The notes beneath the pieces were generated by a model that worked only from the letters and a program-made list of their open reading frames with translations, was not told the origin of the DNA and ran no database searches. DNA of 39,082 nucleotides, taken from positions 1 through 39,082 of the forward strand of contig CAWCLK010000039.1 in assembly GCA_963796225.1 (NCBI GenBank). The letters are read 5' to 3'. The translations under genes were made by a program, and so were the position numbers. The stretch comes from CAWCLK01 sp963796225 (GTDB lineage: Bacteria; Actinomycetota; Nitriliruptoria; Nitriliruptorales; Nitriliruptoraceae). Shown here piece by piece: positions 1 to 8,111 of the stretch; positions within the stretch are counted from its first letter, which is position 1; each line of letters opens with the position of its first letter.

Positions 1-996
1 GTCTTCAGCCACGGGCACATCGACCACGTTTCGGCGTCGGTCCGTTCGACGAGGAGGCGGCCGCCCCGGCCGCGCACGCCCCGAGGTGGTGGGCCACGAG
101 GCCATGCCGGCCCGCTTCGACCGGTACCGCCTGACGGCCGGCTACAACGGGGCGATCAACCGGCGGCAGTTCGGAGTCGACGACCTGCAGTGGCCGACCG
201 AGTACCGCTACCCGGACACGACCTACCGTGACGGCGTGACCGTCGCGGTCGGCGACACGCTCCTCGAGCTCCACCACGACCGGGGCGAGACCGACGACCA
301 CACGTGGACGTGGATCCCCGACCGTCGGGTCCTGTGCACCGGGGACCTGTTCATCTGGGCGTCGCCGAACGCCGGCAACCCCCAGAAGGTCCAGCGCTAC
401 CCCCGGGAGTGGGCCGAGGCGCTGCGCCGGATGTCGGAGCTCGACGCCGAGGTGCTGCTGCCCGGCCACGGCTTTCCGGTCGTCGGGGCGGACCGGGTCC
501 GGCAGGCACTGACCGAGACGGCGAGCTACCTCGAGTCCCTGGTCGAGCAGACGCTGGCGCTCATGAACGAGGGCCGACGCCTGGACGAGATCGTCCACAC
601 CGTCGCCCCGCCGGCCGAGCTGGCCGACCGCCCGTTCCTGCAGCCCGTGTACGACGAACCGAGTTCATCGTCAGGAACCTGTGGCGGCTCTACGGCGGCT
701 GGTACGACGGCAACCCCGCCCACCTCAAGCCGCCCCGAGAGGCCGATCTGGCCGCCGAGGTCGCGGCACTGGCCGGTGGAGCCCGCGTGCTCGCCGAACG
801 GGCCAGCGAGCTGTCCGAGGGCGGCGACCACCGCCTGGCCGCCCACCTCGCCGAGCAGGCGCGCCTGGCGGCCCCCGACGACGACGAGGTCGTGGCCACG
901 CACGGGCAGGTGTTCGCCCGCTTCCGCGACGCGGCAACGTCGACCATGGCCAAGGGCGTCTACAACGCGGCAGCCCGTTCGTCGGCCACCGGGTAG
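1..996 (+). CDS. MBL-fold hydrolase of alkylsulfatase type (5' partial, three frameshifts)
   Basis: Zinc-dependent metallo-beta-lactamase-fold hydrolase, probably a sulfatase or other ester hydrolase of the alkylsulfatase-like branch. The start lies upstream of the window. The first codons give the metal motif HGHIDH (bases 10-27); further ligands are in TGDLF and LLPGHG. The C-terminal third (from about base 540) has the helical alkylsulfatase dimerisation region, with the typical FIVRNLWRLYGGWYDGNP stretch. The reading frame breaks three times, near bases 30, 81 and 660. Each break is repaired by adding one base (a T run, a C run, and a G after CCG), and no stop codon interrupts the repaired frame. 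I therefore read it as a functional gene with sequencing errors. The substrate cannot be told from sequence. Confidence 0.8.
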
Positions 997-1015
997 CGCT
1001 GGGAGGACGCCCGGC

Positions 1016-1824
1016 TCAGCGCGGCGGTCCTGCGCGCAGCTCGTCGAGGTCCATGACGTCGGCGGTCAGCAGCCAGGTGGCTCCGACCTCCTCGGCCAGC
1101 GCGTCGTAGACCGGCTGCTCGCCCTTGTCCCGCGGCAGCACGACCTCGCCGGGGTCGTCAGCGACGTCGCGGTAGTGGTCCATGAGCTCGCGAAGCTCGC
1201 CTTCGACCGTCCCCGTCGAGGTCTGCCCTTCGGGCCCGGGCTGGCCCCCGAGCAGCGCCGGCCAGAACGGCATCACCCCGTCCCAGCGTGCCGCGCGTTC
1301 GAACGGGCGCCGGTTCGGCCACCAGCCGGCGACGAGGATGGGGACCCGGGGTCGCTGGACGGGCAGGACCGGCAGGGTGACCTCGTGCAGCTGGAAGAAC
1401 TCGCCGTCGAAGGTCACCGGCTCGCCGGTCCAGAGCCGGGTCACGACCTCGAGGGCCTCGTCGTACTGCCGTGCCCGCTCGCGCGGGGTGGCGGTGTCCC
1501 CGAAGCGGTCGAAGTCGTCCCCGGTCCCGAGGCCGACGCCGAGCATCATCCGGCCGTTCGAGAGCTGGTCGAGCGTGGCACCGTCTGTGCCAGCCTCCAG
1601 GGCGGTTGGGTGGCCGGCGCGGTGATCCACGTGCCCAGCGTGACCCGTTCGGTACGTGCCGCGATGGCCCCGAGCGTGGCCCAGGGATCCGTGGTCCCGT
1701 CGGTGAGCGAGTCGCTGACGAAGACCCCGTCCCATCCGCCCTCCTCGGCCGCGACGGCGAGGTCGACCACGTCCCGGACGCTCTGGCGGGACGCGTAGTT
1801 CAGCAGCCAGACGCCGTGCCTCAT
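1016..1824 (-). CDS. LLM-class flavin/F420-dependent oxidoreductase (one frameshift)
   Basis: Luciferase-like monooxygenase family, about 269 residues after repair, a TIM-barrel enzyme using F420 or FMN. The start MRHGVWLLNY at 1824 follows a purine-rich AGGGG seven bases upstream. The N-terminal half includes AEEGGWDGVFVSD and RTERVTLGTWITA. The C-terminal half includes LDQLSNGRMMLGVGLG, followed by the family's long WTGEPVTFDGEFF segment. The two halves are in different frames; adding one base near 1579 (GTG-GCC-ACG) joins them without a gap. It converges on the MBL-fold gene with about 20 bases between stops. A TAGGGT -10 box lies at 1863-1868. Whether the cofactor is F420 or FMN is inference; the substrate is unknown. 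Confidence 0.85.
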
Positions 1825-1862
1825 CCTGTGCCCCTGTCGTGTGTGGTCCGCACCCTGTTCGG

Positions 1863-1868
1863 ACCCTA
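1863..1868 (-). promoter_or_regulatory. -10 box of the LLM oxidoreductase gene
   Basis: TAGGGT on the minus strand, 38 bases upstream of the start at 1824. It matches the TANNNT pattern seen repeatedly in this window and predicts a leader of about 30 bases containing AGGGG. Confidence 0.45.
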
Positions 1869-1927
1869 GAGCGTGCGCGCGCCACGCACCCGGAACAGGG
1901 TCCGTCCGGGGCGTCAGGGCGTGGGCG

Positions 1928-1943
1928 TAGGCTCCGCCGCATG
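1928..1943 (+). promoter_or_regulatory. Leaderless promoter: TAGGCT, 7 nt, ATG
   Basis: TAGGCT at 1928-1933 is separated by exactly seven bases from the ATG at 1941, so transcription should begin at or next to the start codon. No Shine-Dalgarno sequence is present. This fixes the start of the membrane glycosyltransferase at 1941 over upstream in-frame candidates. Confidence 0.6.
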
Positions 1944-3422
1944 CAGCCACGGGCGACGTCGAGCGAGCTGCCGGCCCTGGCGTGGCGCCGGCTGCTGCTC
2001 GTGGCGGCCCTGGTCGTCGTGGCGCTGCTGGTGGTCGCGAACCGGTACGGGTTCCACCGCGACGAGCTGTACTTCCTCGAGGCCGGGCAGCACCTCGCCT
2101 TCGGGTACGTGGACCAGCCGCCCCTCACCCCGGCCCTCGCGCGACTGCAGGTCGCGATCTTCGGGACGTCACCCTGGGCGTTGCGAGTCGTCCCGGCTCT
2201 CGTGACCGGGGGCACGACGTTCGTGGCCGGGGCGCTGGCGCGCGAGCTCGGCGGTGACCGCAGGGCCCAGCTCTGGGCCGCGGTGTCGCTCGGCGGGGCG
2301 GGGTTCGTCCTGGCGGTCGGCCACCTGCTGTCGACGGCCACCTTCGACTTCGCGTTCTGGCTCGTGCTCCTGCTGGTGGTCGCGCGGCTCCTGCGGACCG
2401 CGGAGCCACGCTGGTGGGTGGCGTACGGGGTCGTCGCGGGCGTGGCGCTGTGGAACAAGCACCTGGCGGTCATGCTGACCGTGGCAGTGCTGGTCGCACT
2501 GGCGGTCGGGCGTCGCCGCGACCTTCTCGCCACGGTGTGGCTGCCGCTCGGTGGGGTCGTCGCGCTGGTGATCGCCGCCCCGACGCTGGTGTGGCAGGCG
2601 ACGCACGGCTGGCCGCAGCTGGAGATGGCCGCCTCCCTGTCCGGCCGGATCGGCGGCGAGAGCCGCGCGACGCTGCTGCCCCTGCAGCTGGTCCTGCTCG
2701 GCCCGCTGGTGGTCCCCCTGGCGGTCGCCGGGCTGCGGTGGATGTGGCGCCCCGCCGGCCAGGCCTTCCGGCCACTCGCCTGGGCCTACGTCGCAGGGAT
2801 CGTGCTCACGCTCGTCTCCGGAGGCCGGCCCTACTACCCGCTGCCGCTGGCCGCAGTGCTGGTCGTCGCCGGCACGGTGGCGTGGTCCTCGGCGCAGGTC
2901 GCCCCTCGCCGTGTGGTCGCCTTGCTCGCCGCGCACGTCGTGATCGGTGCCGCGCTGGCCCTGCCGCTCCTGCCGGCGCGGGTGCTCGTCGACACGCCGA
3001 TCCCCGAGCTGAACGACGCGCTGGTGGAGACCATCGGGTGGCGCCAGCTGGCGGCCCAGGTCGCGCATGTCGTCGAGGACCTGCCGGTCGATGAACGCGC
3101 CGACGTCGTGCTGCTCACCGGCTCGTACGGCGAGGCCGGGGCACTCGACCGGTACGGGCCCGCGCTCGGGCTCCCCGAGCCGTACTCGGGTCACAACAGC
3201 TACGCCGACTGGCGCCGCCCCGACGACGCCGACGCGACCGTCGTCGGGGTCCGCACGGACCCCGACTGGCTCGCCCCGTTCTTCGACACGTGTCAGCAGG
3301 TCGACCGTGTGCGCTTCGCCTTCCCCGTCGGCAACGAGGTGGACGGCGCCCCGATCGTCGTCTGCCGTGGCCTGCGGGGGAGCTGGGACGACGTCTGGCC
3401 GCAGCTACGACACCTCAGCTGA
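1941..3422 (+). CDS. ArnT/PMT-like membrane glycosyltransferase (GT39/GT83-type, GT-C fold)
   Basis: Polytopic membrane protein of 493 residues. It has a long N-terminal hydrophobic helix (about residues 13-31), then the GT-C signature RYGFHRDELYFLEAGQHLAFGYVDQPPLTP, seen here in pieces as FHRDELYFLE and GYVDQPPL. The acidic residues DE in the first extracytoplasmic loop are the usual catalytic or metal site of the family. About ten further hydrophobic segments follow, and a soluble C-terminal region of about 140 residues. Such enzymes move a sugar from a polyprenyl-phosphate donor to a lipid or protein outside the membrane; donor and acceptor are unknown here. The start is fixed by a leaderless promoter. 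Its end overlaps the convergent dienelactone hydrolase gene by eight bases. Confidence 0.85.
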   Translation: MQPRATSSELPALAWRRLLLVAALVVVALLVVANRYGFHRDELYFLEAGQHLAFGYVDQPPLTPALARLQVAIFGTSPWALRVVPALVTGGTTFVAGALARELGGDRRAQLWAAVSLGGAGFVLAVGHLLSTATFDFAFWLVLLLVVARLLRTAEPRWWVAYGVVAGVALWNKHLAVMLTVAVLVALAVGRRRDLLATVWLPLGGVVALVIAAPTLVWQATHGWPQLEMAASLSGRIGGESRATLLPLQLVLLGPLVVPLAVAGLRWMWRPAGQAFRPLAWAYVAGIVLTLVSGGRPYYPLPLAAVLVVAGTVAWSSAQVAPRRVVALLAAHVVIGAALALPLLPARVLVDTPIPELNDALVETIGWRQLAAQVAHVVEDLPVDERADVVLLTGSYGEAGALDRYGPALGLPEPYSGHNSYADWRRPDDADATVVGVRTDPDWLAPFFDTCQQVDRVRFAFPVGNEVDGAPIVVCRGLRGSWDDVWPQLRHLS

Positions 3423-3996
3423 CTCGGTCGGCCAGGAAGGCCAGCACGCGTTCCAGGAGCAGGGACGCGGCCGCTTCGTCGTGGTCGGCCACGGACGAGT
3501 CGGCGAACAGGTGGGCATCGCCGGGGTAGAGGAACAGCTCGGCGTCCTCGGTGGACTCGACCAGCTCGCGAGCCGCATCGAGGTCGCCGCCGTCGGCGAA
3601 CCACGGGTCGTGCTCCATCCCGTGGACCTGGACCGGCACGCCCGGGGGCCAGGTCTCACCGAACTCCTCGACGGGTGCGCAGGCATGGAAGAGCAGTGCC
3701 CCCGCCGCTCCGGATCGGGTCTGCGCGAGCTCTTGTGCTGGCATGACCCCGAGCGAGAAGCCGGCGTACACCAGGTCGTGCGGAAGGTCCGCGACGGCGT
3801 CGATGCCCCGCTGCGTGACCGTGTCGAACCCGATCTCGCGTGCGTGGGCGACGCCCTCCTCCACGCTGGCGAAGGTCCGGCCCTCGAACATGTCGGGAAG
3901 GTGCACGCGATGGCCTGCCGCCCGCAGCTCGTCGGCGAAGGTGTGCATGCCCGGGGTCAGGCCCTGGGCGTGGTGGAAGATCACGATCTCGGCCAT
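3415..3996 (-). CDS. Dienelactone hydrolase family protein
   Basis: Small alpha/beta hydrolase of 193 residues. It carries a serine nucleophile in GFSLG (Ser81), in place of the cysteine of classical dienelactone hydrolase. The likely triad partners are Asp130 (HGMEHDPWF) and His162 (YPGDAHLFAD). The start ATG at 3996 has GGGAG 10-14 bases upstream. A TACCGT -10 box lies at 4041-4046. Related proteins hydrolyse lactones or small esters; the actual substrate is not predictable. The gene ends inside the last codons of the convergent membrane glycosyltransferase. Confidence 0.85.
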   Translation of the reverse strand: MAEIVIFHHAQGLTPGMHTFADELRAAGHRVHLPDMFEGRTFASVEEGVAHAREIGFDTVTQRGIDAVADLPHDLVYAGFSLGVMPAQELAQTRSGAAGALLFHACAPVEEFGETWPPGVPVQVHGMEHDPWFADGGDLDAARELVESTEDAELFLYPGDAHLFADSSVADHDEAAASLLLERVLAFLADRVS

Positions 3997-4040
3997 GTCC
4001 CGCTCCCGTGGCAGCCATCGCTCGGTGGTCCCGGGCGTCG

Positions 4041-4046
4041 ACGGTA
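4041..4046 (-). promoter_or_regulatory. -10 box of the dienelactone hydrolase gene
   Basis: TACCGT on the minus strand, 44 bases before the ATG at 3996, leaving room for a leader with GGGAG. It fits the TANNNT pattern of other starts here. Confidence 0.4.
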
Positions 4047-4097
4047 GACGGTCCGGGCCCCCGTGGCGGGGCGCAACGTCCCGCCCGACTGCCGGCG

Positions 4098-5009
4098 TCA
4101 GCGGGCGTCGAGCACCGCGCAGGTCAGCTCGTGCTTGTTCTGGTCGAGGTGGAACACCCGAGCGTCGGGCAGGGCCGCGAACCGCGCCGCGGCATCGTGG
4201 TCGGTGGGTCCCTGGAACTTGATGGTGCAGACCAGGTTGCGAACCCGCCCCGACTCGAGCCAGCGGGTCACGAGGTCGAGCAGCCGGTCGGGGTAGGCGA
4301 TGATGTCGCTGCACCACCAGTCCACCGGCTCGACGTCCTGCGGGTCGAGTGCGAAGGCCGACCCCTCCTGCCACGTCACGTTCGGCAGGGCGGCGACGCC
4401 GGGTGCGAGGGGCGCCTTGTCGATCGCCAGCACGTCAGCCCCGCTCCTGGCCAGCAGCCACGTCCAGCCACCGGGTGCGGCTCCGAGGTCCAGGCACTGC
4501 TCACCCGGTTGCGGCTGGCGACGGAGGCGCGCGAAGGCCTCCCACAGCTTGAGGTAGGCGCGGCTCGGCGGTCCCCCACGATCCTCGACGAAGGCCGGCT
4601 CGCCATTCGGGAACGGGTTCGAGCAGCGGGTCGCCGCGAGGACCAGGTCGCGCTCGAGCAGCGTCCACGACCCGAGCGGCGCGTCCGGGGCGACCTCGCC
4701 CAGCTCGAGCGGGCGGGCGGAGACGTGCGGCAGCTTCTCCTGCACCAGCTCGGCGCGGCCGCGGTGATCCGGGGCGTACAGCGCCCAGTTGCGCTGGCGG
4801 GCCCGCAGCTCCTTCGCGGCGTGCCCGATGGACCGCACCGGGATGCGCTCGGCGTCCCACCACGTGTTGGCCGCCCAGGCGGCGTGGACGGCGCGTCCCT
4901 CGGCGATCCGCAGCCGCCCGTGGGTGGCGACCACGGCCACGCCGGCACGGCCCAGCTCCTCGTCGAGCTGGGCCTCGAAGCCGTGCGGGGCGAGGTAGGC
5001 GGTGGTCAT
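4098..5009 (-). CDS. RlmM-like 23S rRNA ribose 2'-O-methyltransferase (FtsJ/RrmJ fold)
   Basis: 303-residue S-adenosylmethionine-dependent methyltransferase. SAM motif I is DLGAAPGGW (174-182). The K-D-K-E tetrad of ribose 2'-O-methyltransferases is complete: Lys154 (AYLKLWE), Asp235 (CSDIIAYP), Lys264 (TIKFQG) and Glu294 (NKHELT). The N-terminal 100 residues resemble the RNA-binding part of RlmM, which methylates C2498 of 23S rRNA in gammaproteobacteria; the same target here is inference. The start at 5009 is supported by a leaderless promoter (TACGCT, seven bases, ATG) and the lack of a Shine-Dalgarno sequence. Confidence 0.85.
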   Translation of the reverse strand: MTTAYLAPHGFEAQLDEELGRAGVAVVATHGRLRIAEGRAVHAAWAANTWWDAERIPVRSIGHAAKELRARQRNWALYAPDHRGRAELVQEKLPHVSARPLELGEVAPDAPLGSWTLLERDLVLAATRCSNPFPNGEPAFVEDRGGPPSRAYLKLWEAFARLRRQPQPGEQCLDLGAAPGGWTWLLARSGADVLAIDKAPLAPGVAALPNVTWQEGSAFALDPQDVEPVDWWCSDIIAYPDRLLDLVTRWLESGRVRNLVCTIKFQGPTDHDAAARFAALPDARVFHLDQNKHELTCAVLDAR

Positions 5010-5022
5010 CGGGGTGAGCGTA
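5007..5022 (-). promoter_or_regulatory. Leaderless promoter: TACGCT, 7 nt, ATG
   Basis: On the minus strand TACGCT (5017-5022) lies exactly seven bases upstream of the ATG at 5009. Same geometry as at 1941, 7082, 14490 and 19676. Confidence 0.6.
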
Positions 5023-5111
5023 GGGGCGCACCGCCTCCGGCCCCGGGTGTCAGGAGTCGGGGGCCTGGTGGTCCGTCAGCGCGCGTGTGGTCGGCCCACC
5101 GCGGTGGCGTC

Positions 5112-5510
5112 CTACGCCCGACTCCCGTTCAGCGCTGCGGCGGCGCGGACGAGGTCCGTGAACGCGTCGTCGTCGACGTCGTCGCCCTCACGGAGGTCGA
5201 GGGCACGGCGGGTGGAGGCCTCGAGGCTCGCGTTGAACACCCCGTGCGGGTCCTCGAGCGACGCCCCCTGGGCGAAGGTCAGCTTGACCTTGTCCTTGTA
5301 GACCTCACCCGTGCAGATGATCCCGGCGAGCTCCCACACGGGAACGCCCCGGGGGTTCGACGGCTTGCGCCACTTGACGGTCTCGATCACGTCGGGCTCG
5401 GCCCGGTGGATCAGGGAACGCATCCGGGCGAGCGTGTCACCTCGCCAGTCGTCGAGCTCGTCGATCGTCTCGTCGATCAGCTCGGGGGCGGGGCGGTCGG
5501 CATCAGCCAC
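5112..5510 (-). CDS. DUF1801 family protein
   Basis: 132-residue member of the DUF1801 (YdhG-like) family. Recognisable parts are an N-terminal helical stretch with LIHRAEPDVIETVKWRKPS, the VPVWELAGIICTGEVYKDKVKLTF beta core (here given as VWELAGIICTG and KVKLTF), and a short helical end. The family folds like a small alpha/beta domain related to frataxin-like proteins; its biochemical role is not established. The GTG start at 5510 is chosen because AGGAG lies seven bases upstream. The upstream fused hydrolase gene on the same strand ends 23 bases before, so the two are likely co-transcribed. Confidence 0.8.
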   Translation of the reverse strand: MADADRPAPELIDETIDELDDWRGDTLARMRSLIHRAEPDVIETVKWRKPSNPRGVPVWELAGIICTGEVYKDKVKLTFAQGASLEDPHGVFNASLEASTRRALDLREGDDVDDDAFTDLVRAAAALNGSRA

Positions 5511-5533
5511 GTGACGGCTCCTGGGTCGTGAGC

Positions 5534-6388
5534 TCAGCCGGCGAGGGTCCGGTCGAGGAACGCGATGATGTCCGCGGTCACCTCGTCGCGGTTGGTCTCA
5601 TTGAGGATCTCGTGGCGCGCGCCCGGGTACAGCCGGACCTCGACGTCGTGCAGGCCGGCCCGTCGGTACTGGTCGCCCAGCGCCTCGACGGCTGCTCCGC
5701 CCTGGGCCAGGGGGTCGTCCGAGCCCGAGAGGATGAGGATCGGCAGGTCCGGGCGGATGCCGGCGACGCGATCGGGGTCGGCCGCCGAGGCGAGCGTGGC
5801 GATGCCTGCAAGCGGTGGAGCCTCCCAGCCGCACGCAGGATCGGCGACGTACGCGTCGACCTCGGCCTCGTCCCGGCTGAGCCACTCGAAGCCGGTGCGA
5901 TGCTCGAAGGGCTCGTTGAAGGTGCTCAGGTCCGCCGGCTCGTCGGCGTCGAGGACGGGGACGAGCCAGCTCACCTCGGTGCTGCCGGACAGCACCACGG
6001 CGTCGACCTCGGCGGCGTGGTCGAGCAGGTGCTGCTGGGTGGCGAACGACCCCATGCTGTGGCCCACCAGCCCGAGCGGCAGGTCGGGTTCGTCCCGACG
6101 GACGCGTGCGCCGAGGCGCGCGACGTCGTCGACCCACCCGAGCCACCCGTCGGGTCCCCAGACGCCGTAGCCGTTGGCCGCGCTCTGGCCCGACCCGCGC
6201 GCGTCGGCCGCGTACACGAGGTACCCGGCGTCGGTCAGCGCCTGCGCGAAGCGGCGGTAGCGAGCTGCGTGCTCGGCCAGTCCGTGCTGCACCTGCACGA
6301 CCGCCTTCGGGCGGCCTTCCGGTGACCAGCGGAAGACGTGCAGTCGCTGCCCGTCGCCCGTCTCGATCGTTGCCGTCGATTCCCGCAC
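5534..6388 (-). CDS. Monoacylglycerol-lipase-like alpha/beta hydrolase (internal start)
   Basis: 284-residue hydrolase of the Hydrolase_4 / serine aminopeptidase S33 type. It has the oxyanion motif QHGLAEH, nucleophile Ser111 in GHSMGS, acid at SGSDDPL (224-225) and His259 in GARHEIL. The GTG at 6388 is preceded by an excellent AGGAGGG Shine-Dalgarno sequence with five spacer bases. A TACAGT -10 box lies 34 bases upstream (6423-6428), so this part can be made on its own although it shares a frame with the phosphatidyltransferase. Known relatives act on monoacylglycerols or lysophospholipids, which would suit the phospholipid-synthesis partner; this link is inference. Confidence 0.75.
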   Translation of the reverse strand: MRESTATIETGDGQRLHVFRWSPEGRPKAVVQVQHGLAEHAARYRRFAQALTDAGYLVYAADARGSGQSAANGYGVWGPDGWLGWVDDVARLGARVRRDEPDLPLGLVGHSMGSFATQQHLLDHAAEVDAVVLSGSTEVSWLVPVLDADEPADLSTFNEPFEHRTGFEWLSRDEAEVDAYVADPACGWEAPPLAGIATLASAADPDRVAGIRPDLPILILSGSDDPLAQGGAAVEALGDQYRRAGLHDVEVRLYPGARHEILNETNRDEVTADIIAFLDRTLAG

Positions 6389-6985
6389 GATCGCCCTCCT
6401 GCCCGTGGACGCGCCCCGTCCGACTGTAGACGCACCGGGCCGGCCCCGCGGCCCGGCCAGCGCCGCCCACCCGTGCAGGAACGTGGGAACCAGCTCCTCG
6501 ACGAACCGGTGTCGCTCGACCAGCACGACGCCCAGCAGCACGAGGCCGAGGATCCCACGCCCCGGCGCCCGCTCGAGCTGGACCCAGAGCAGGAAGCTCG
6601 CGTAGGCGAGGGTCTGCAGGAGCATCTGCACGGCGACCACGCGGGTGGCCCACCACATCGCGAGGAGGACGAGCACGACCACCGTGCTCGACACGCCGGG
6701 CAGGAACCCGACGCCGACGAGGTGTCGGACCAGACCGACCGCGACGGCGGCGTCGGCCAGGGGATCGGTGGCCGCGAGGCGACCCGGGGTGCCCGCCGCT
6801 CGCGCGAGGTGGCCGTCGAGGGCGTCGCTCACCCAGACCCACCCGACCAGGGCGACGGCCATGCTGGGGGAGAGGGACAGCGCGGCGAAGGCGAGGGCTG
6901 TGGGCCATCGGCTGGCAGTCAGCACGTCCGCGACCTGCCACCTGCGTGACGAGGGGACCGGCGCGGTCGTCGTGAGGTCGTCCAT
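5534..6985 (-). CDS. CDP-alcohol phosphatidyltransferase fused in frame to an alpha/beta hydrolase
   Basis: One uninterrupted frame of 483 residues. Residues 1 to about 180 are a membrane CDP-alcohol phosphatidyltransferase with several hydrophobic helices. The signature reads SDALDGHLARAAGTPG followed by DPLAD; the D-x2-D-G-x2-A-R and D-x3-D parts are intact, but the spacing to the central glycine is unusual. After a short low-complexity linker the frame runs into a monoacylglycerol-lipase-like hydrolase. The enzyme would make a phospholipid from a CDP-linked lipid and an alcohol. The start ATG at 6985 has no strong Shine-Dalgarno sequence. No stop occurs in any frame near the junction, so a single base error cannot easily explain the fusion. 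It is either a true fusion or two proteins with an internal start. Confidence 0.65.
   Translation of the reverse strand: MDDLTTTAPVPSSRRWQVADVLTASRWPTALAFAALSLSPSMAVALVGWVWVSDALDGHLARAAGTPGRLAATDPLADAAVAVGLVRHLVGVGFLPGVSSTVVVLVLLAMWWATRVVAVQMLLQTLAYASFLLWVQLERAPGRGILGLVLLGVVLVERHRFVEELVPTFLHGWAALAGPRGRPGASTVGRGASTGRRAIVRESTATIETGDGQRLHVFRWSPEGRPKAVVQVQHGLAEHAARYRRFAQALTDAGYLVYAADARGSGQSAANGYGVWGPDGWLGWVDDVARLGARVRRDEPDLPLGLVGHSMGSFATQQHLLDHAAEVDAVVLSGSTEVSWLVPVLDADEPADLSTFNEPFEHRTGFEWLSRDEAEVDAYVADPACGWEAPPLAGIATLASAADPDRVAGIRPDLPILILSGSDDPLAQGGAAVEALGDQYRRAGLHDVEVRLYPGARHEILNETNRDEVTADIIAFLDRTLAG
6423..6428 (-). promoter_or_regulatory. Internal -10 box for the hydrolase part
   Basis: TACAGT on the minus strand lies inside the fused frame, 34 bases before the GTG at 6388, with AGGAGGG between. 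It fits the TANNNT pattern and suggests separate expression of the hydrolase. Confidence 0.4.
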
Positions 6986-7068
6986 GGCTCGATGGTGCGG
7001 GTCCGGCAGGTCGGCGGGCAGGGCCACACGGCCCGGTTCGCGGGCGTTGGGGAGGCTCGTGCCGGCCC

Positions 7069-7084
7069 TACGCTGCGGTCCATG
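7069..7084 (+). promoter_or_regulatory. Leaderless promoter: TACGCT, 7 nt, ATG
   Basis: TACGCT at 7069-7074, seven bases, then ATG at 7082. It drives the unknown protein and probably the aldo/keto reductase downstream. It sits in the 96-base divergent gap to the phosphatidyltransferase gene. Confidence 0.6.
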
Positions 7085-8107
7085 ACCAGCGCCCCGACCA
7101 CCGCCGACCGACTCCTCGACGCCCAGGTGGACTGGGCCATGCAGGAGCTGACCGGCGACCGCCTGCACGAGGTCATCGTCCGGGACCTCGACGAGCTGCT
7201 CGCCGCCGGTGCGGACGTGCCGCTCGGCGCGGTCGCGACCCCCGAGGACGTCATCGAGGTCGTCGACCTGCTGCTCGCGACGGTGCCGGCCAGTGACGTG
7301 GCGTCGTCGGCGGTGCAGGACACCGCGGACCAGCTGCACGACGGCCCCCCGACGCCGATGGTCCCGGCCGATGTGCTCGGGCGCGAGCAGGTGGCCGAGC
7401 TCGTCGATGCCTCGCTTCGGCTACGGCCGCTGGTGGCCCAGGCACTGGATCGCCTCACCGAGTCGCCGCTGGTGGGGACGTTGGCCTCACGGTTCGTGAC
7501 GCGGCTGGTCGTCGACGTGCTCGAGGCGAACCGGTCGATGGCGAAGAGGATCCCGGGCGTCGGGTCGATCGTGTCGTTCGGGACCAGTGCCGCGACGAAG
7601 ATGGTCGGCGTGGCCGACAAGCAGGTGCAGGCGCTGCTCGGTGACACGGCAGGACGGGGGACGGCCATCGCCGTGCGTCGCCTCAACAGCGTCGTGATGA
7701 GCACGCTCGAGGACCCCTCGTTCCGCGACGCGGTGCTGGAGGTGTGGGACACCTGGGCCGAGCAGCCCTTCGACGGGGTCGGCGACGTCGTTGCCCGCGA
7801 CGACCTCCGCCGGCTCGCCTCCGCGCTCCAGGACGTCGCCCGCACGGGAGCCGCGACCGAACCGGCGCGGGTGTTCGTGGCGACGTGGGTCCGCACGGTG
7901 TTCGAACGGCACGGTGACACGGCGATCGCCACCGTGCTCGTCGACCTCGGCCTCACCCGGGACGACCTGCTGACCATGGCCACCGCGGTCGTCCCGCCAC
8001 TGGTGGCCGCGGCCGCCAGCGAGGGGCGGCTCGAACAGGCTGTCCGCGCGCGGCTGGAGCCCTTCTTCCACTCGGCCGAGGTGGCCGCGATCCTGCAGGA
8101 GGACTGA
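7082..8107 (+). CDS. Hypothetical protein, mostly helical, 341 residues
   Basis: I do not recognise a family. The protein is soluble, acidic and rich in predicted helices. It has no signal peptide, no clear membrane segment and no cysteine cluster. A central more conserved-looking stretch (about residues 130-185) includes LIKE-free hydrophobic helices and IPGVGSIVSFGTS, which is glycine-rich and could be a turn or a membrane-touching loop. The start is fixed by a leaderless promoter. The aldo/keto reductase starts four bases after the stop, so the two are almost certainly one transcript. Codon use matches its neighbours. Confidence 0.75.
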   Translation: MTSAPTTADRLLDAQVDWAMQELTGDRLHEVIVRDLDELLAAGADVPLGAVATPEDVIEVVDLLLATVPASDVASSAVQDTADQLHDGPPTPMVPADVLGREQVAELVDASLRLRPLVAQALDRLTESPLVGTLASRFVTRLVVDVLEANRSMAKRIPGVGSIVSFGTSAATKMVGVADKQVQALLGDTAGRGTAIAVRRLNSVVMSTLEDPSFRDAVLEVWDTWAEQPFDGVGDVVARDDLRRLASALQDVARTGAATEPARVFVATWVRTVFERHGDTAIATVLVDLGLTRDDLLTMATAVVPPLVAAAASEGRLEQAVRARLEPFFHSAEVAAILQED

Positions 8108-8111
8108 CGCC

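Noticed and set aside
86..1798. A 570-codon open frame continuing past base 660
   Set aside because: After about base 660 it leaves the hydrolase frame and runs antisense to the LLM oxidoreductase; it is a by-product of a one-base error.
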